A DNA stretch of 16,283 nucleotides from JABDJZ01 sp047611125 (GCA_047611125.1 JBLFXH010000049.1:1-16283); one strand, 5' to 3'. Shown: positions 9,701-15,450, counted from the first letter of the stretch. Program-made: numbers and translations. The notes: generated by a model not told the origin, from the letters alone.

Positions 9701-9768
9701 TCCTGCGCGGCGGCGGTATCGGCGACGAGCAGGAGTGCGACCAGAGCAGCTAAATAGAGGCGGGACAT
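6718..9768 (-). CDS. Exported BNR/sortilin-like beta-propeller protein
   Basis: This 1016-residue protein has a signal peptide (cleavage likely after Ala21, TAAA-Q) and a long beta-propeller region with about eleven Asp-box/BNR-like motifs, such as TTDNGASW, SVDAGETW, TVDGGESW, STDGGVTW, SNDRGESW, TRDEGKTW, TTDDGENW and TEDYGDSW. Such proteins are often annotated as VPS10/sortilin or 'glycosyl hydrolase' because of the repeats, but the repeats are structural and I see no evidence of a hydrolase active site. The segment near residues 840-910 (FIWDLRHAG, then GSYTVRL) looks like a beta-sandwich common in this group. The last 100 or so residues are helical and charged, probably a coiled coil. 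It is the first gene of a two-gene unit with the cyclophilin. A candidate promoter lies at 9793-9821. Substrate or ligand is unknown. Confidence 0.88.
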   Translation of the reverse strand: MSRLYLAALVALLLVADTAAAQEASLFESLEFRNVGPSRGGRATAVAGHRAHPQTFYMGATGGGVWKTTDNGASWQNVSDGFFETGSIGSIDVADSNPDVVYVGTGSDGIRSNVIIGRGIYKSVDAGETWEHIGLRDAGQLAAVVVHPTNPEVVYVAAFGSPFGPGVERGVYKTVDGGESWKKVFFVSENTGAIDIELNPSDPDEVYAAMWTARRYPWSIDSGAETENGIYKSTDGGVTWKQTDAGLPEGPTGKIDLAVTPADPTRVYALVEAAPEVEGLYRSNDRGESWRLISNENGIMRRPFYYTNVDADPTNAEVVWVNNEGFYKSENGGEDWRRVSTPHGDNHDMWINPDNPDIMVQSNDGGANVTLDGARTWSTQRNQNTAELYQIHADDRFPYWIYAGQQDNSTIAVPSAPAGNRAGGPTAYWEAVGGCETGPAVPKPGDADIVYSNCKGRFGRYNRRTTQEWHYYVGAVDMYGVNPATLPYRFQRVVPIAVSPHDPNVVYNGSQYVHRTRDEGKTWEQISPDLTAFRPERQVLSGKPITRDITGEEHYSTLYVIEESPVQAGVIWTGSNDGPVHVTTDDGENWIDVTPPQLPPEGRIQSIEPSPHQAGKAYVAAYRYLLDDFKPYIFKTEDYGDSWTLLTDGTNGIEAFNPTRVIREDPDREGLLYAGTEYGLFVSFDDGMKWMPFQANLPMTPITDMTVHRKDLLIATMGRSFWILDDLSPMHQFSAEAATAAAHLFEPRDAHRTRSGGGRRSGADPEYLPSGAVLWYHLADTLSTDLELEVSDASGTVIRRFTSAERAEDEPEVQGMRGPVPMQADAEALETTPGLHRFIWDLRHAGSLSASGRQGRGPMATPGSYTVRLHTEGHGMSADLTVLPDPRLEGDVSQQDMELQLAHNQTVGAQLTRHARAVIAIREALKKLEGDDPRREQLEAIRNELVTDNSDSYPPRMLDSQLRYLAGMTARSDQRPGRDAYERLEVLKTALDAVIQDLERVLDGMNEDEPATSGGD

Positions 9769-9792
9769 CGCGTAGTCGAAGTGTGAGACTCC

Positions 9793-9821
9793 AATATCCG
9801 AGGGATGCGGTCCCGAGACAA
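9793..9821 (-). promoter_or_regulatory. Candidate promoter of the BNR-protein/cyclophilin unit
   Basis: Read on the minus strand, TTGTCT (9821-9816) is followed after 17 nt by GATATT (9798-9793). Each hexamer matches four of six sigma-70 consensus bases, and the predicted transcript would start about 17 nt before the ATG at 9768. The match is moderate, and Bacteroidota-type promoters differ from this consensus, so it is tentative. Confidence 0.3.
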
Positions 9822-9890
9822 CTGGCGGGCGCCGTCGATTGCTCTCCTACCCCGATGCGCCGCGGGCGACTACCTTTCTCTCAAGACAAA

Positions 9891-9894
9891 GAGG
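9891..9894 (+). promoter_or_regulatory. Ribosome binding site that fixes the start at 9902
   Basis: GAGG lies 7 nt before the ATG at 9902. It favours that start over the longer reading from the alternative codon at 9839, whose extra 21 residues precede the Rossmann motif and do not look conserved. It is one of only two convincing Shine-Dalgarno sites in the window. Confidence 0.65.
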
Positions 9895-9901
9895 CGGTGG
9901 A

Positions 9902-10555
9902 ATGAAGCGAGTTGGCGTTCTGGGGTCCGGCGTGGTGGGGACAGTCCTCTCCAACGGATTTCTAAAGCACGGATATAGCGTCCGTCGTGGAAGCCGGAGT
10001 CCGGAGAAGTTTGACGAGTGGCTCGAGACCGCGGGGCCGCACGCTTCTGGCGGCACGTTTAAAGACGCGGCAGCCTTCGGCGATTTGGTGGTGCTGGCTG
10101 TGAACGGCACCTCCGCGAAGGCGGTGCTGGAGGCGCTCTCCCCCGGCCTCCTGGATGGCAAGGTGGTCATAGACACCACCAACCCTGTACTGGCCGAGGC
10201 CCCGGACAACGGCGTGATCCGGTACGCCAGTGACATCAATCAATCCCTTATGGAAACCCTGCAGGCCGCCCGTCCGGAGGCCCGTTTCGTTAAGGCCTTC
10301 TCCTGTGTGGGCAGCGCATTCATGGTCAATCCCGACTTCCCGGGCGGGCCGCCAACCATGTTCATTTGCGGTAACGACGAATCGGCACGCGACCAGGTCT
10401 CCGGGATTCTGGACGACTTCGGTTGGGAGGTCGAAGACATGGGTATGGCCGAATCGGCCAGAGCTATTGAGCCGCTGGCCATGCTGTACTGCATCCCCGG
10501 CTTTCGCGAACACCGCTGGAATCACGCCTTCAAAATCCTCAAGACGAATGGCTAA
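9902..10555 (+). CDS. NADPH-dependent F420 reductase-like Rossmann oxidoreductase
   Basis: The 217-residue cytoplasmic product begins MKRVGVLGSGVVG, a GxGxxG dinucleotide-binding motif, followed by RRGSRSPEK, a segment that in F420H2:NADP+ oxidoreductases contacts the 2'-phosphate of NADP. LVVLAVNG and VVIDTTNP fit the later strands of the fold, and KAFSCVGSAFMVNPDF resembles the KAFN-type segment of the family. Homologues occur in bacteria without F420, so 'NADP-binding oxidoreductase of the F420 reductase family' is safer than a specific reaction. The start at 9902 is supported by GAGG upstream. Its last 8 nt overlap the start of the M24 gene, so the two are probably translated from one message. 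It is divergent from the BNR-protein gene across 133 bp. Confidence 0.85.
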   Translation: MKRVGVLGSGVVGTVLSNGFLKHGYSVRRGSRSPEKFDEWLETAGPHASGGTFKDAAAFGDLVVLAVNGTSAKAVLEALSPGLLDGKVVIDTTNPVLAEAPDNGVIRYASDINQSLMETLQAARPEARFVKAFSCVGSAFMVNPDFPGGPPTMFICGNDESARDQVSGILDDFGWEVEDMGMAESARAIEPLAMLYCIPGFREHRWNHAFKILKTNG

Positions 10556-11921
10556 TCGCTTTTTCCCGGGTCTGGTCTCGTTGCTGCTGCTCTTGGTGGG
10601 TTTCTCCGTCGACGCCCAGGCCCAGACCCAGACCCCCGAGCAACGCTACCTGAAGTGGGCCGAGCCTCATCACCCGGCCGACGTCTACGTGGAGCGCCGG
10701 GCTCGCCTGCTGGATCAGTTGGGCGATGAGGTACTACTCATTCCCAGTTACCACGGTGCCTCGGACGGCACCTCGTTTCGGCAGCTCGACGACTTCTGGT
10801 ACCTGACCGGCCTCGAACTCCCGTCCAGCATGCTCGCACTGGATGGCCGGACTGGTGTCACGAATCTGTTCGTTCCGGAGCGGGACACCCATTTTGAGAG
10901 TGCCTCCCGTCCCAACGATTTTCCCGGCCGGCCTCTCCTGGGTGATACCGATATCTGGGAGCGCGTGGGCCTCAATTCGGTTCTGCCGATGGCGTCATTG
11001 GACGGGTGGGTGGACCGCTCCGTTGCTTCGGGGCGATTGCTTGCCGTTCAGGCAGGCAGAGGCGCGTCCGCCGACCCGCCGACTACCTCATGGTTTCTGA
11101 ATTGGGGACCGGTCGACGGACTGCTGGACCATCTTCACCAGACCTGGCCTGACGCCAAGGTGGTGAACGCCCACGATGCCATGGCCCGGGTTCGGATGAT
11201 CAAGGGCCCGGAGGAAATCGAGACCATCCGCCGGGTGGTGGATCTCACGGCCCAAGCCATCGAGCACGCGGCCGGCTTCATCGCGCCCGATGTGACGGAG
11301 CGGGATCTCGAGGCAGAACTCGAAGGCGAGTACAAACGGCACGGTGCGCAGCGTCTTGCCTTCGCCTCAATCATCAAGTCGGGGCCCAATTCACTATGGC
11401 CATGGCGTGTTCTTGCTGCCCATTATGACAGGCGAAACCGTGCAATGGAAGCCGGCGAGCTCGTGATCTTCGATGTCGGTACCGAACTGGACGGATATGT
11501 CAGCGATGTCGGTCGCACCTTCCCCGTCTCGGGGCAGTTCTCCAATCGTCAGCGTGAGATTCTGAAGATGGAAGTCGGCGTCGCGGACGCGATCATTGCA
11601 GCCATGAAGCCGGGTGTCACATTGCTGGAGCTGATGGATGTGGCACGAGCGGCCACGCCAGATCAGCACGAGCAGTACATGCAGGCGGGGCTATTCTTCG
11701 GGCACTACATCGGCATGTCCACCGGGGACCCGGCCCTGTACGACGTTCCGCTGGCCGCGGGGATGGTGATCACGGTAGAGCCTTGGTACTACAATCACGA
11801 CGAGGGCATCTCGGTGTTTACCGAGGATGTCATTCTAGTCACTGAGACGGGGGTGGACGTCTTGTCGAGTCGATTACCTCGCAGTCCTGAGGACCTAGAG
11901 CGGCTGGTCGGCAGGCGCTAG
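10548..11921 (+). CDS. Exported M24 family metallopeptidase, aminopeptidase P-like, with altered active site
   Basis: The 457-residue product has a signal peptide (residues 2-23 or 25) and the two-domain build of aminopeptidase P/prolidase: an N-terminal creatinase-like domain (about 30-190) and a pita-bread domain (about 210-450). The five metal ligands are present: Asp309 and Asp320 in FDVGTELDGYVSDVGRT, His386 in GHYIG, Glu411 in TVEPWYY and Glu426 in TEDVI. An upstream His in AAHY fits a conserved active-site His. However, the motif HxxGxxxH reads HYIGMSTG, with Gly393 in place of the second His, and the Arg two residues before the last Glu is Phe424. The family removes N-terminal residues preceding proline; whether this member does so is uncertain. 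I chose the ATG at 10548 for the signal peptide. It overlaps the upstream gene by 8 nt, which suggests translational coupling. Confidence 0.9.
   Translation: MANRFFPGLVSLLLLLVGFSVDAQAQTQTPEQRYLKWAEPHHPADVYVERRARLLDQLGDEVLLIPSYHGASDGTSFRQLDDFWYLTGLELPSSMLALDGRTGVTNLFVPERDTHFESASRPNDFPGRPLLGDTDIWERVGLNSVLPMASLDGWVDRSVASGRLLAVQAGRGASADPPTTSWFLNWGPVDGLLDHLHQTWPDAKVVNAHDAMARVRMIKGPEEIETIRRVVDLTAQAIEHAAGFIAPDVTERDLEAELEGEYKRHGAQRLAFASIIKSGPNSLWPWRVLAAHYDRRNRAMEAGELVIFDVGTELDGYVSDVGRTFPVSGQFSNRQREILKMEVGVADAIIAAMKPGVTLLELMDVARAATPDQHEQYMQAGLFFGHYIGMSTGDPALYDVPLAAGMVITVEPWYYNHDEGISVFTEDVILVTETGVDVLSSRLPRSPEDLERLVGRR
10615..10632 (+). repeat. Three tandem CCCAGR hexamers at the signal peptide junction
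   Basis: CCCAGG is followed by two CCCAGA units and a partial CCC. In frame they encode alternating Gln with Ala or Thr, just where the mature M24 protein should begin. Because the unit is two codons long, gain or loss of copies would change the linker length without shifting frame. Confidence 0.6.
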
Positions 11922-11934
11922 CGGCATTGGCCGC
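11921..11934 (+). terminator. Weak candidate hairpin after the M24 gene
   Basis: GCGGC (11921-11925) and GCCGC (11930-11934) form a 5-bp GC stem with loop ATTG, followed by CCTTTC. The stem starts at the last base of the stop codon. The T run is short, so this is a weak intrinsic terminator at best. It is the only hairpin I see in the 44-bp gap between the converging M24 and SDR genes. Confidence 0.25.
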
Positions 11935-11965
11935 CCTTTCCCGCATTGGACTGACGCTGATCCCC

Positions 11966-12703
11966 CTACCGGGGCCGCACCGTCCCGAGCCCGCCGTCCA
12001 CGCCAATCTCCTGTCCAGTCACCCAGCCACTGCGCTCCCCGTCCAGAAGCCAAACGATAGGCTCTGCGAGATCTGAGGGAGTCCCTATCGACCCCAGGGC
12101 ATGCATGGCGGCTGACTGACTGCGTGCCGATTCGTTGGCGGTAATTCGCGCCGTCATAGGCGTCTCCACCAAACCCGGGGCGACACAATTCACTCTGACT
12201 TTCCGGCCGCCGTACGTGGCCGCGGCGGATCGAACGAGGCCGGCGACGCCCGCCTTGGCAGCAGCGATGGCTTCGTGATTGGCGAGCCCGGTTCGCGCGA
12301 CCGCGGACGAAACAAGCACGATTGATCCACCGTCCTTCATCATGGCACGAGCTGCGGCTTTCACGACGCAGAACGCTGTGGTCAGGTTCGTGTCGATGAC
12401 CTGTCTGAACTCGTCCTCAGAGGTCAGATGAGCGGGCTTCAGAAGGAGAGATCCGGCGCAATTCACAATGCCATCGACGCGTCCAAATGCTTCTACCGTT
12501 GCATCGACCAGCGCCTTGACCTGATCAAAATGCCGGGCATCACACACCCTCCACTCGGCAGATGTCTCCTCCGCAAGATCGCGAAGCGCATCCTCGTTGC
12601 GGCTTGCCAGCATGATGCTGGCTCCGGCGCCGGCAAGATGCCTTGCTACGGCCGATCCGATTCCGCCTGTGCCTCCCACCACGATGTGTACCTGCCCCTG
12701 CAT
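11966..12703 (-). CDS. Short-chain dehydrogenase/reductase homologue lacking the catalytic Tyr
   Basis: This 245-residue protein has the classical SDR fold: the cofactor motif GGTGGIG (residues 10-16), NCAG (81-84), Asn106 in DTNLT, Ser133 in LVSSAV and Lys150 in AAAKAGV, then NCVAPGLVETPMT and the C-terminal VTGQEIGVDGG. The catalytic YxxxK motif reads IAAAK: Ile146 occupies the Tyr position, with the normal 13-residue spacing from Ser133. A usual SDR hydride-transfer mechanism is therefore doubtful. It may use another residue (His143 and Glu144 lie nearby), catalyse something else or serve as a binding protein. I chose the ATG at 12701-12703 because of the AAGGA 5 nt upstream; a start at 12739 would add 12 residues without an equal site. 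It converges with the M24 gene and diverges from the two-TM protein gene across a GGTC/GACC-rich region. Confidence 0.88.
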   Translation of the reverse strand: MQGQVHIVVGGTGGIGSAVARHLAGAGASIMLASRNEDALRDLAEETSAEWRVCDARHFDQVKALVDATVEAFGRVDGIVNCAGSLLLKPAHLTSEDEFRQVIDTNLTTAFCVVKAAARAMMKDGGSIVLVSSAVARTGLANHEAIAAAKAGVAGLVRSAAATYGGRKVRVNCVAPGLVETPMTARITANESARSQSAAMHALGSIGTPSDLAEPIVWLLDGERSGWVTGQEIGVDGGLGTVRPR

Positions 12704-12708
12704 CCGTT

Positions 12709-12713
12709 TCCTT
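12709..12713 (-). promoter_or_regulatory. Ribosome binding site that fixes the SDR start
   Basis: On the minus strand, AAGGA (12713-12709) stands 5 nt before the ATG at 12703. It supports this start over the in-frame alternative 12 codons upstream. Confidence 0.65.
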
Positions 12714-12826
12714 GTCTTTGTTGGCTTGAAAATACGCACGTCTTGGACCGGGAGAAAGTGTCGGTCGACGGTCCGGACCCTTCAGCGACAAGCGGCTTCT
12801 GGGGCGGGTCTGGTGCACGCGTACAA

Positions 12827-12840
12827 AGACCGGTCGGTCT
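12827..12840. promoter_or_regulatory. Candidate TetR-family-like operator (AGACC-N4-GGTCT)
   Basis: AGACCGGTCGGTCT is an inverted repeat with perfect 6-bp arms (AGACCG/CGGTCT) around GT. It matches the AGACC-N4-GGTCT layout I know from some TetR-family repressor sites, such as that of NemR. It ends 15 nt before the ATG at 12856, where a bound protein could block transcription of the two-TM gene. It is also about 124 nt upstream of the divergent SDR start. No TetR-type gene lies in the window, so the regulator is unknown. Confidence 0.4.
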
Positions 12841-12855
12841 GATTATCTTCCTGGG

Positions 12856-13671
12856 ATGGCCCAAGATCGCATCTATTCGGAAGAAGAAATTGGCCGCGTC
12901 CTAAAACGTGCCGCGGAAATCCAGGGCAAGCAGCCGCGGTCGTCCAGCTATGGGCTCTCCCTTGATGAGCTCAAGGAATTGGCCTCCGACTCCGGGATAG
13001 ATCCGGAGCTGGTGATAGCCGCGGTCTCGGAGCTGAAGGCCGACCAGGAGGCGCAAGAGAAGACCTTTTGGGGTGGGCCGCTCTCGAGTACGCTTATCAG
13101 GTCCGTGGATGGGCGGCTGTCCGACGACACTTGGGAAGAAATGGTCGCTATTCTCCGCCGCGCCTACAAGGAGACTGGCGAAACTGAGCGCCGCGGCACC
13201 ACTCGCCAGTGGATGAGCAAGGGGCAGGACGGCGGGCGCGGTCACTTGATCGCCACCTATCGCGACGGGAGGACTGAATTAGAGCTCTTCTACGGTAACC
13301 CAACCATCGCTATTCCCTTCTACATTATTCCCCTAGTCCTAAGCATCATTGCGCTGCCCATCATCTTCGAGCCGATGGGACTCAGCGGATGGCCTGCGTT
13401 TTTCGTGTGGTTCACTTTCGTGGCCAGCATGTTGGGGGCCGCTCGGTTCGGCGTATCCACATCGGCCAGCGGAATGCACAACAAGACCAAGAACATGGTC
13501 GACGACCTGGCTGCGCTGGCGAAGAAGCGAGCACCGGAAGCCGCGGCCCCTCAGCAACCCGCCCCTGAAGTGAAGGCCACGCAAGCCGCAGGTCCGTACC
13601 TCCAGGTCCCCTCTGACGACTTCAAGTCCGAGTCAGACGCATCGCAGAAGGACCCGCAGCGCCTACGCTAG
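12856..13671 (+). CDS. Unrecognised two-TM membrane protein
   Basis: I do not recognise a named family for this 271-residue protein. Residues 1-70 are helical and charged, with an SLDELKELASDSGIDPELV segment that looks like a small helical domain. Residues about 74-147 look like mixed alpha/beta (beta-rich after 110, e.g. HLIATYRDGRTELELFYG). Two hydrophobic helices follow (about 151-171 and 179-200). The tail is hydrophilic, with a Pro/Ala-rich stretch (PEAAAPQQPAPE) and an acidic end. No signal peptide precedes the soluble N-terminal half, so that half and the tail are probably both cytoplasmic. The ATG at 12856 is the best start, but there is no Shine-Dalgarno site. TATCTT at 12844-12849 is a possible -10-like element and would leave almost no leader. 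It converges with the lipoprotein gene across 12 bp. Confidence 0.8.
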   Translation: MAQDRIYSEEEIGRVLKRAAEIQGKQPRSSSYGLSLDELKELASDSGIDPELVIAAVSELKADQEAQEKTFWGGPLSSTLIRSVDGRLSDDTWEEMVAILRRAYKETGETERRGTTRQWMSKGQDGGRGHLIATYRDGRTELELFYGNPTIAIPFYIIPLVLSIIALPIIFEPMGLSGWPAFFVWFTFVASMLGAARFGVSTSASGMHNKTKNMVDDLAALAKKRAPEAAAPQQPAPEVKATQAAGPYLQVPSDDFKSESDASQKDPQRLR

Positions 13672-13683
13672 TCGCAGCCCTGC

Positions 13684-15006
13684 TCAGTCGATCAACCGGG
13701 TCAGCCCGTCGTCAACTTTCCGCATGAGCCGCTCGGCCAACTGGTCTGAGAGGGCGATCATAAGATCTCGCTCCTGCTCCTGCCACTCAGCCGGGTCGAA
13801 AAGCAGCCGCTCGCTGCCTGTCAGATCCAGCGTCTCCCAGTTGCCCGGATACAGCGCACGTTCCACGCGCTGCTTGGTATCCGCGTCCACGGAGCCCTCT
13901 AACACAAAGTCGCCGGTCGCAAGGTCATAGGCCCTGTACTCCAGGACACCCTTGATGGTAATATCGATTTGTTGCCAGGTGTACGTGGTGTCCACGCCGC
14001 CGCGGCCGCGTGTGCTGGTCTTCCGCTCGCGATCTCGGCGGACGCGATCGGTCCTAGTGAAGGTCACCATCTCGCCGCCCAGCACGTAGTCAGCGTTGAC
14101 CTGCTCGCCAAGCTCCCGGAAATCCGCGCGTCCCATGGGCCTGCGGCCGAGCCCCATCGCCCGGGCAACCCGTCTGGTCTGGCCGGGATCGAGTAGCGCG
14201 ATAAACTCAGACTGACGTCCGGTCTCGCCGAAGGCGATGGCGTCATTGATGTCCGCGGCCAGGTCCTCAGACGCTGCTCTCCGCCAGTGGTCGGTCTGCA
14301 CGAACGGCACGAGGGCCAGTCCGCGAATACCCTCCTGCAAGGCCTGACCTGCCAACTCGCGGGCCTCGACTTCGTAGTCGTTGTCGTAGGGGTCGAGAAC
14401 CTCAACCGCCCGAAGTGCGGTGTCGTAGCCCGACTTGAATCGACCCAAATCCATGTCTGCGCGCGCCAGGTCCAGCAGGATCTCCGCTACCCGATGGTCC
14501 AGTTCTCTCTGCCGACTCTCCGGCACATCGGAGCGATCTCGGATACGTGTCAGCGCGGCGAGTGCCGCCTCCAGGTCTCCACCAGCGGCCGACTCCTCGG
14601 CCCGCCGTAGTGCACTGTCGATGGCCGCCACGAGATAGAACTCGCGCCGTTCCCGAAAGTCATCGGGCATAGTGAGGTCTACGCCAACGCCAGCGGCACC
14701 GGAGTGGATGGCCGTCATCCGATCGAGCTCGCGGATTGCCAACTCGAACGCGCCCGTGGACTCAAGATCTGCCGCCAGGTCCCAGAGATACGCGAGTGCG
14801 CGGGTACCCACCGTCTGGAGCCGCTCCCCAGCATCCTGGTAGTCGCGATCCGAATCCAGCACGCGGATGTATTCTTCCGCAGCCTGAACGAACTCGCCGG
14901 CCCCCTCCTTCTTTAGGGCCTGCTCGTAGCGTTTGCCCGTGGTTACACACCCGCTGGCGAGGACGACAAACAAGAGAAAAGAGACAACTCGGGAGGACTT
15001 GGACAT
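13684..15006 (-). CDS. Lipoprotein with helical repeat region and CsgG/LpoB-like domain
   Basis: The 440-residue product has a lipoprotein signal: a hydrophobic stretch then LASGC, with Cys20 as the lipidated residue. Residues about 25-220 are alpha-helical with TPR-like periodicity (EGAGEFVQAAEEYIRVL, GDLEAALAALTRI, GRFKSGYDTALRAVEVL). The C-terminal half opens with GLALVPF and continues with VNADYVLGGEM, a pattern seen in the CsgG/LpoB-like domain of outer-membrane lipoproteins. It includes a basic Arg-rich insert (RVRRDRERKTSTRGRGG). CsgG forms curli secretion pores and LpoB activates a penicillin-binding protein; neither role is shown here, and a general envelope assembly or scaffold role is all I infer. 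It starts 16 nt after the stop of the TerB-like gene and probably shares its transcript. No Shine-Dalgarno site is visible. Confidence 0.82.
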   Translation of the reverse strand: MSKSSRVVSFLLFVVLASGCVTTGKRYEQALKKEGAGEFVQAAEEYIRVLDSDRDYQDAGERLQTVGTRALAYLWDLAADLESTGAFELAIRELDRMTAIHSGAAGVGVDLTMPDDFRERREFYLVAAIDSALRRAEESAAGGDLEAALAALTRIRDRSDVPESRQRELDHRVAEILLDLARADMDLGRFKSGYDTALRAVEVLDPYDNDYEVEARELAGQALQEGIRGLALVPFVQTDHWRRAASEDLAADINDAIAFGETGRQSEFIALLDPGQTRRVARAMGLGRRPMGRADFRELGEQVNADYVLGGEMVTFTRTDRVRRDRERKTSTRGRGGVDTTYTWQQIDITIKGVLEYRAYDLATGDFVLEGSVDADTKQRVERALYPGNWETLDLTGSERLLFDPAEWQEQERDLMIALSDQLAERLMRKVDDGLTRLID

Positions 15007-15022
15007 TCGTTGACTGGTTGGT

Positions 15023-15430
15023 TCAGATACTGGCCCAGGCCGCCCGCAGGACGGTCGAGAATGAGCCGGTCGGATTTGTTTGACCGATGCCCCATCGCCT
15101 GGCGACCCAGACGATGTACACGGCTTCCTCGCGAATGAACTTGCGGTCTGCGAGAGCGATGTCGGACAAGTCCTCCATTACTTCGGAACGTTCGCGCCCG
15201 GACATGCTGGTAGACAGTCGAATCACTGCCTTCTCAACCACGTCCGCGTCATAGTTCCTTATCGCGTGATCGACCAGCTCAAGCACGTCCCGCGTGTCGG
15301 ACGGACGTTGCCATCGCCGCAGGTGGTCGGCGATTTGCGTAAACTCGTTGAAATGCAGCCGTCCATCGGACCCGTGGGCGAGGCCCACATAGAGGAAAGC
15401 CAGATCGTCCAGACGCTCGTCCAGGCTCAT
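15023..15430 (-). CDS. Small TerB-like helical protein
   Basis: This 135-residue protein has no signal peptide or TM segment and is probably cytoplasmic. It is almost all helical. It resembles the TerB/tellurite-resistance-B-like fold: LAHGSDGRLHFNEF near the N-terminus is an acidic metal-site-like loop, and EDLSDIALADRKFIREEAV in the C-terminal half repeats the D/E pattern of that fold. TerB-like domains bind divalent metal and occur in stress and envelope-associated modules. The resemblance is by pattern only. The ATG at 15428-15430 is chosen because the conserved-looking region follows it; no Shine-Dalgarno site is seen. It is followed by the CsgG/LpoB-like lipoprotein gene and lies only 35 bp from the divergent sulfatase start. 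No other ter genes are present. Confidence 0.75.
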   Translation of the reverse strand: MSLDERLDDLAFLYVGLAHGSDGRLHFNEFTQIADHLRRWQRPSDTRDVLELVDHAIRNYDADVVEKAVIRLSTSMSGRERSEVMEDLSDIALADRKFIREEAVYIVWVARRWGIGQTNPTGSFSTVLRAAWASI

Positions 15431-15450
15431 GAGGGGCAGACTTGGTTGCG

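Noticed and set aside
10230..10547. Upstream extension of the M24 frame
   Set aside because: The extra 106 codons overlap the F420 reductase-like gene in another frame, and the signal peptide begins at 10548.
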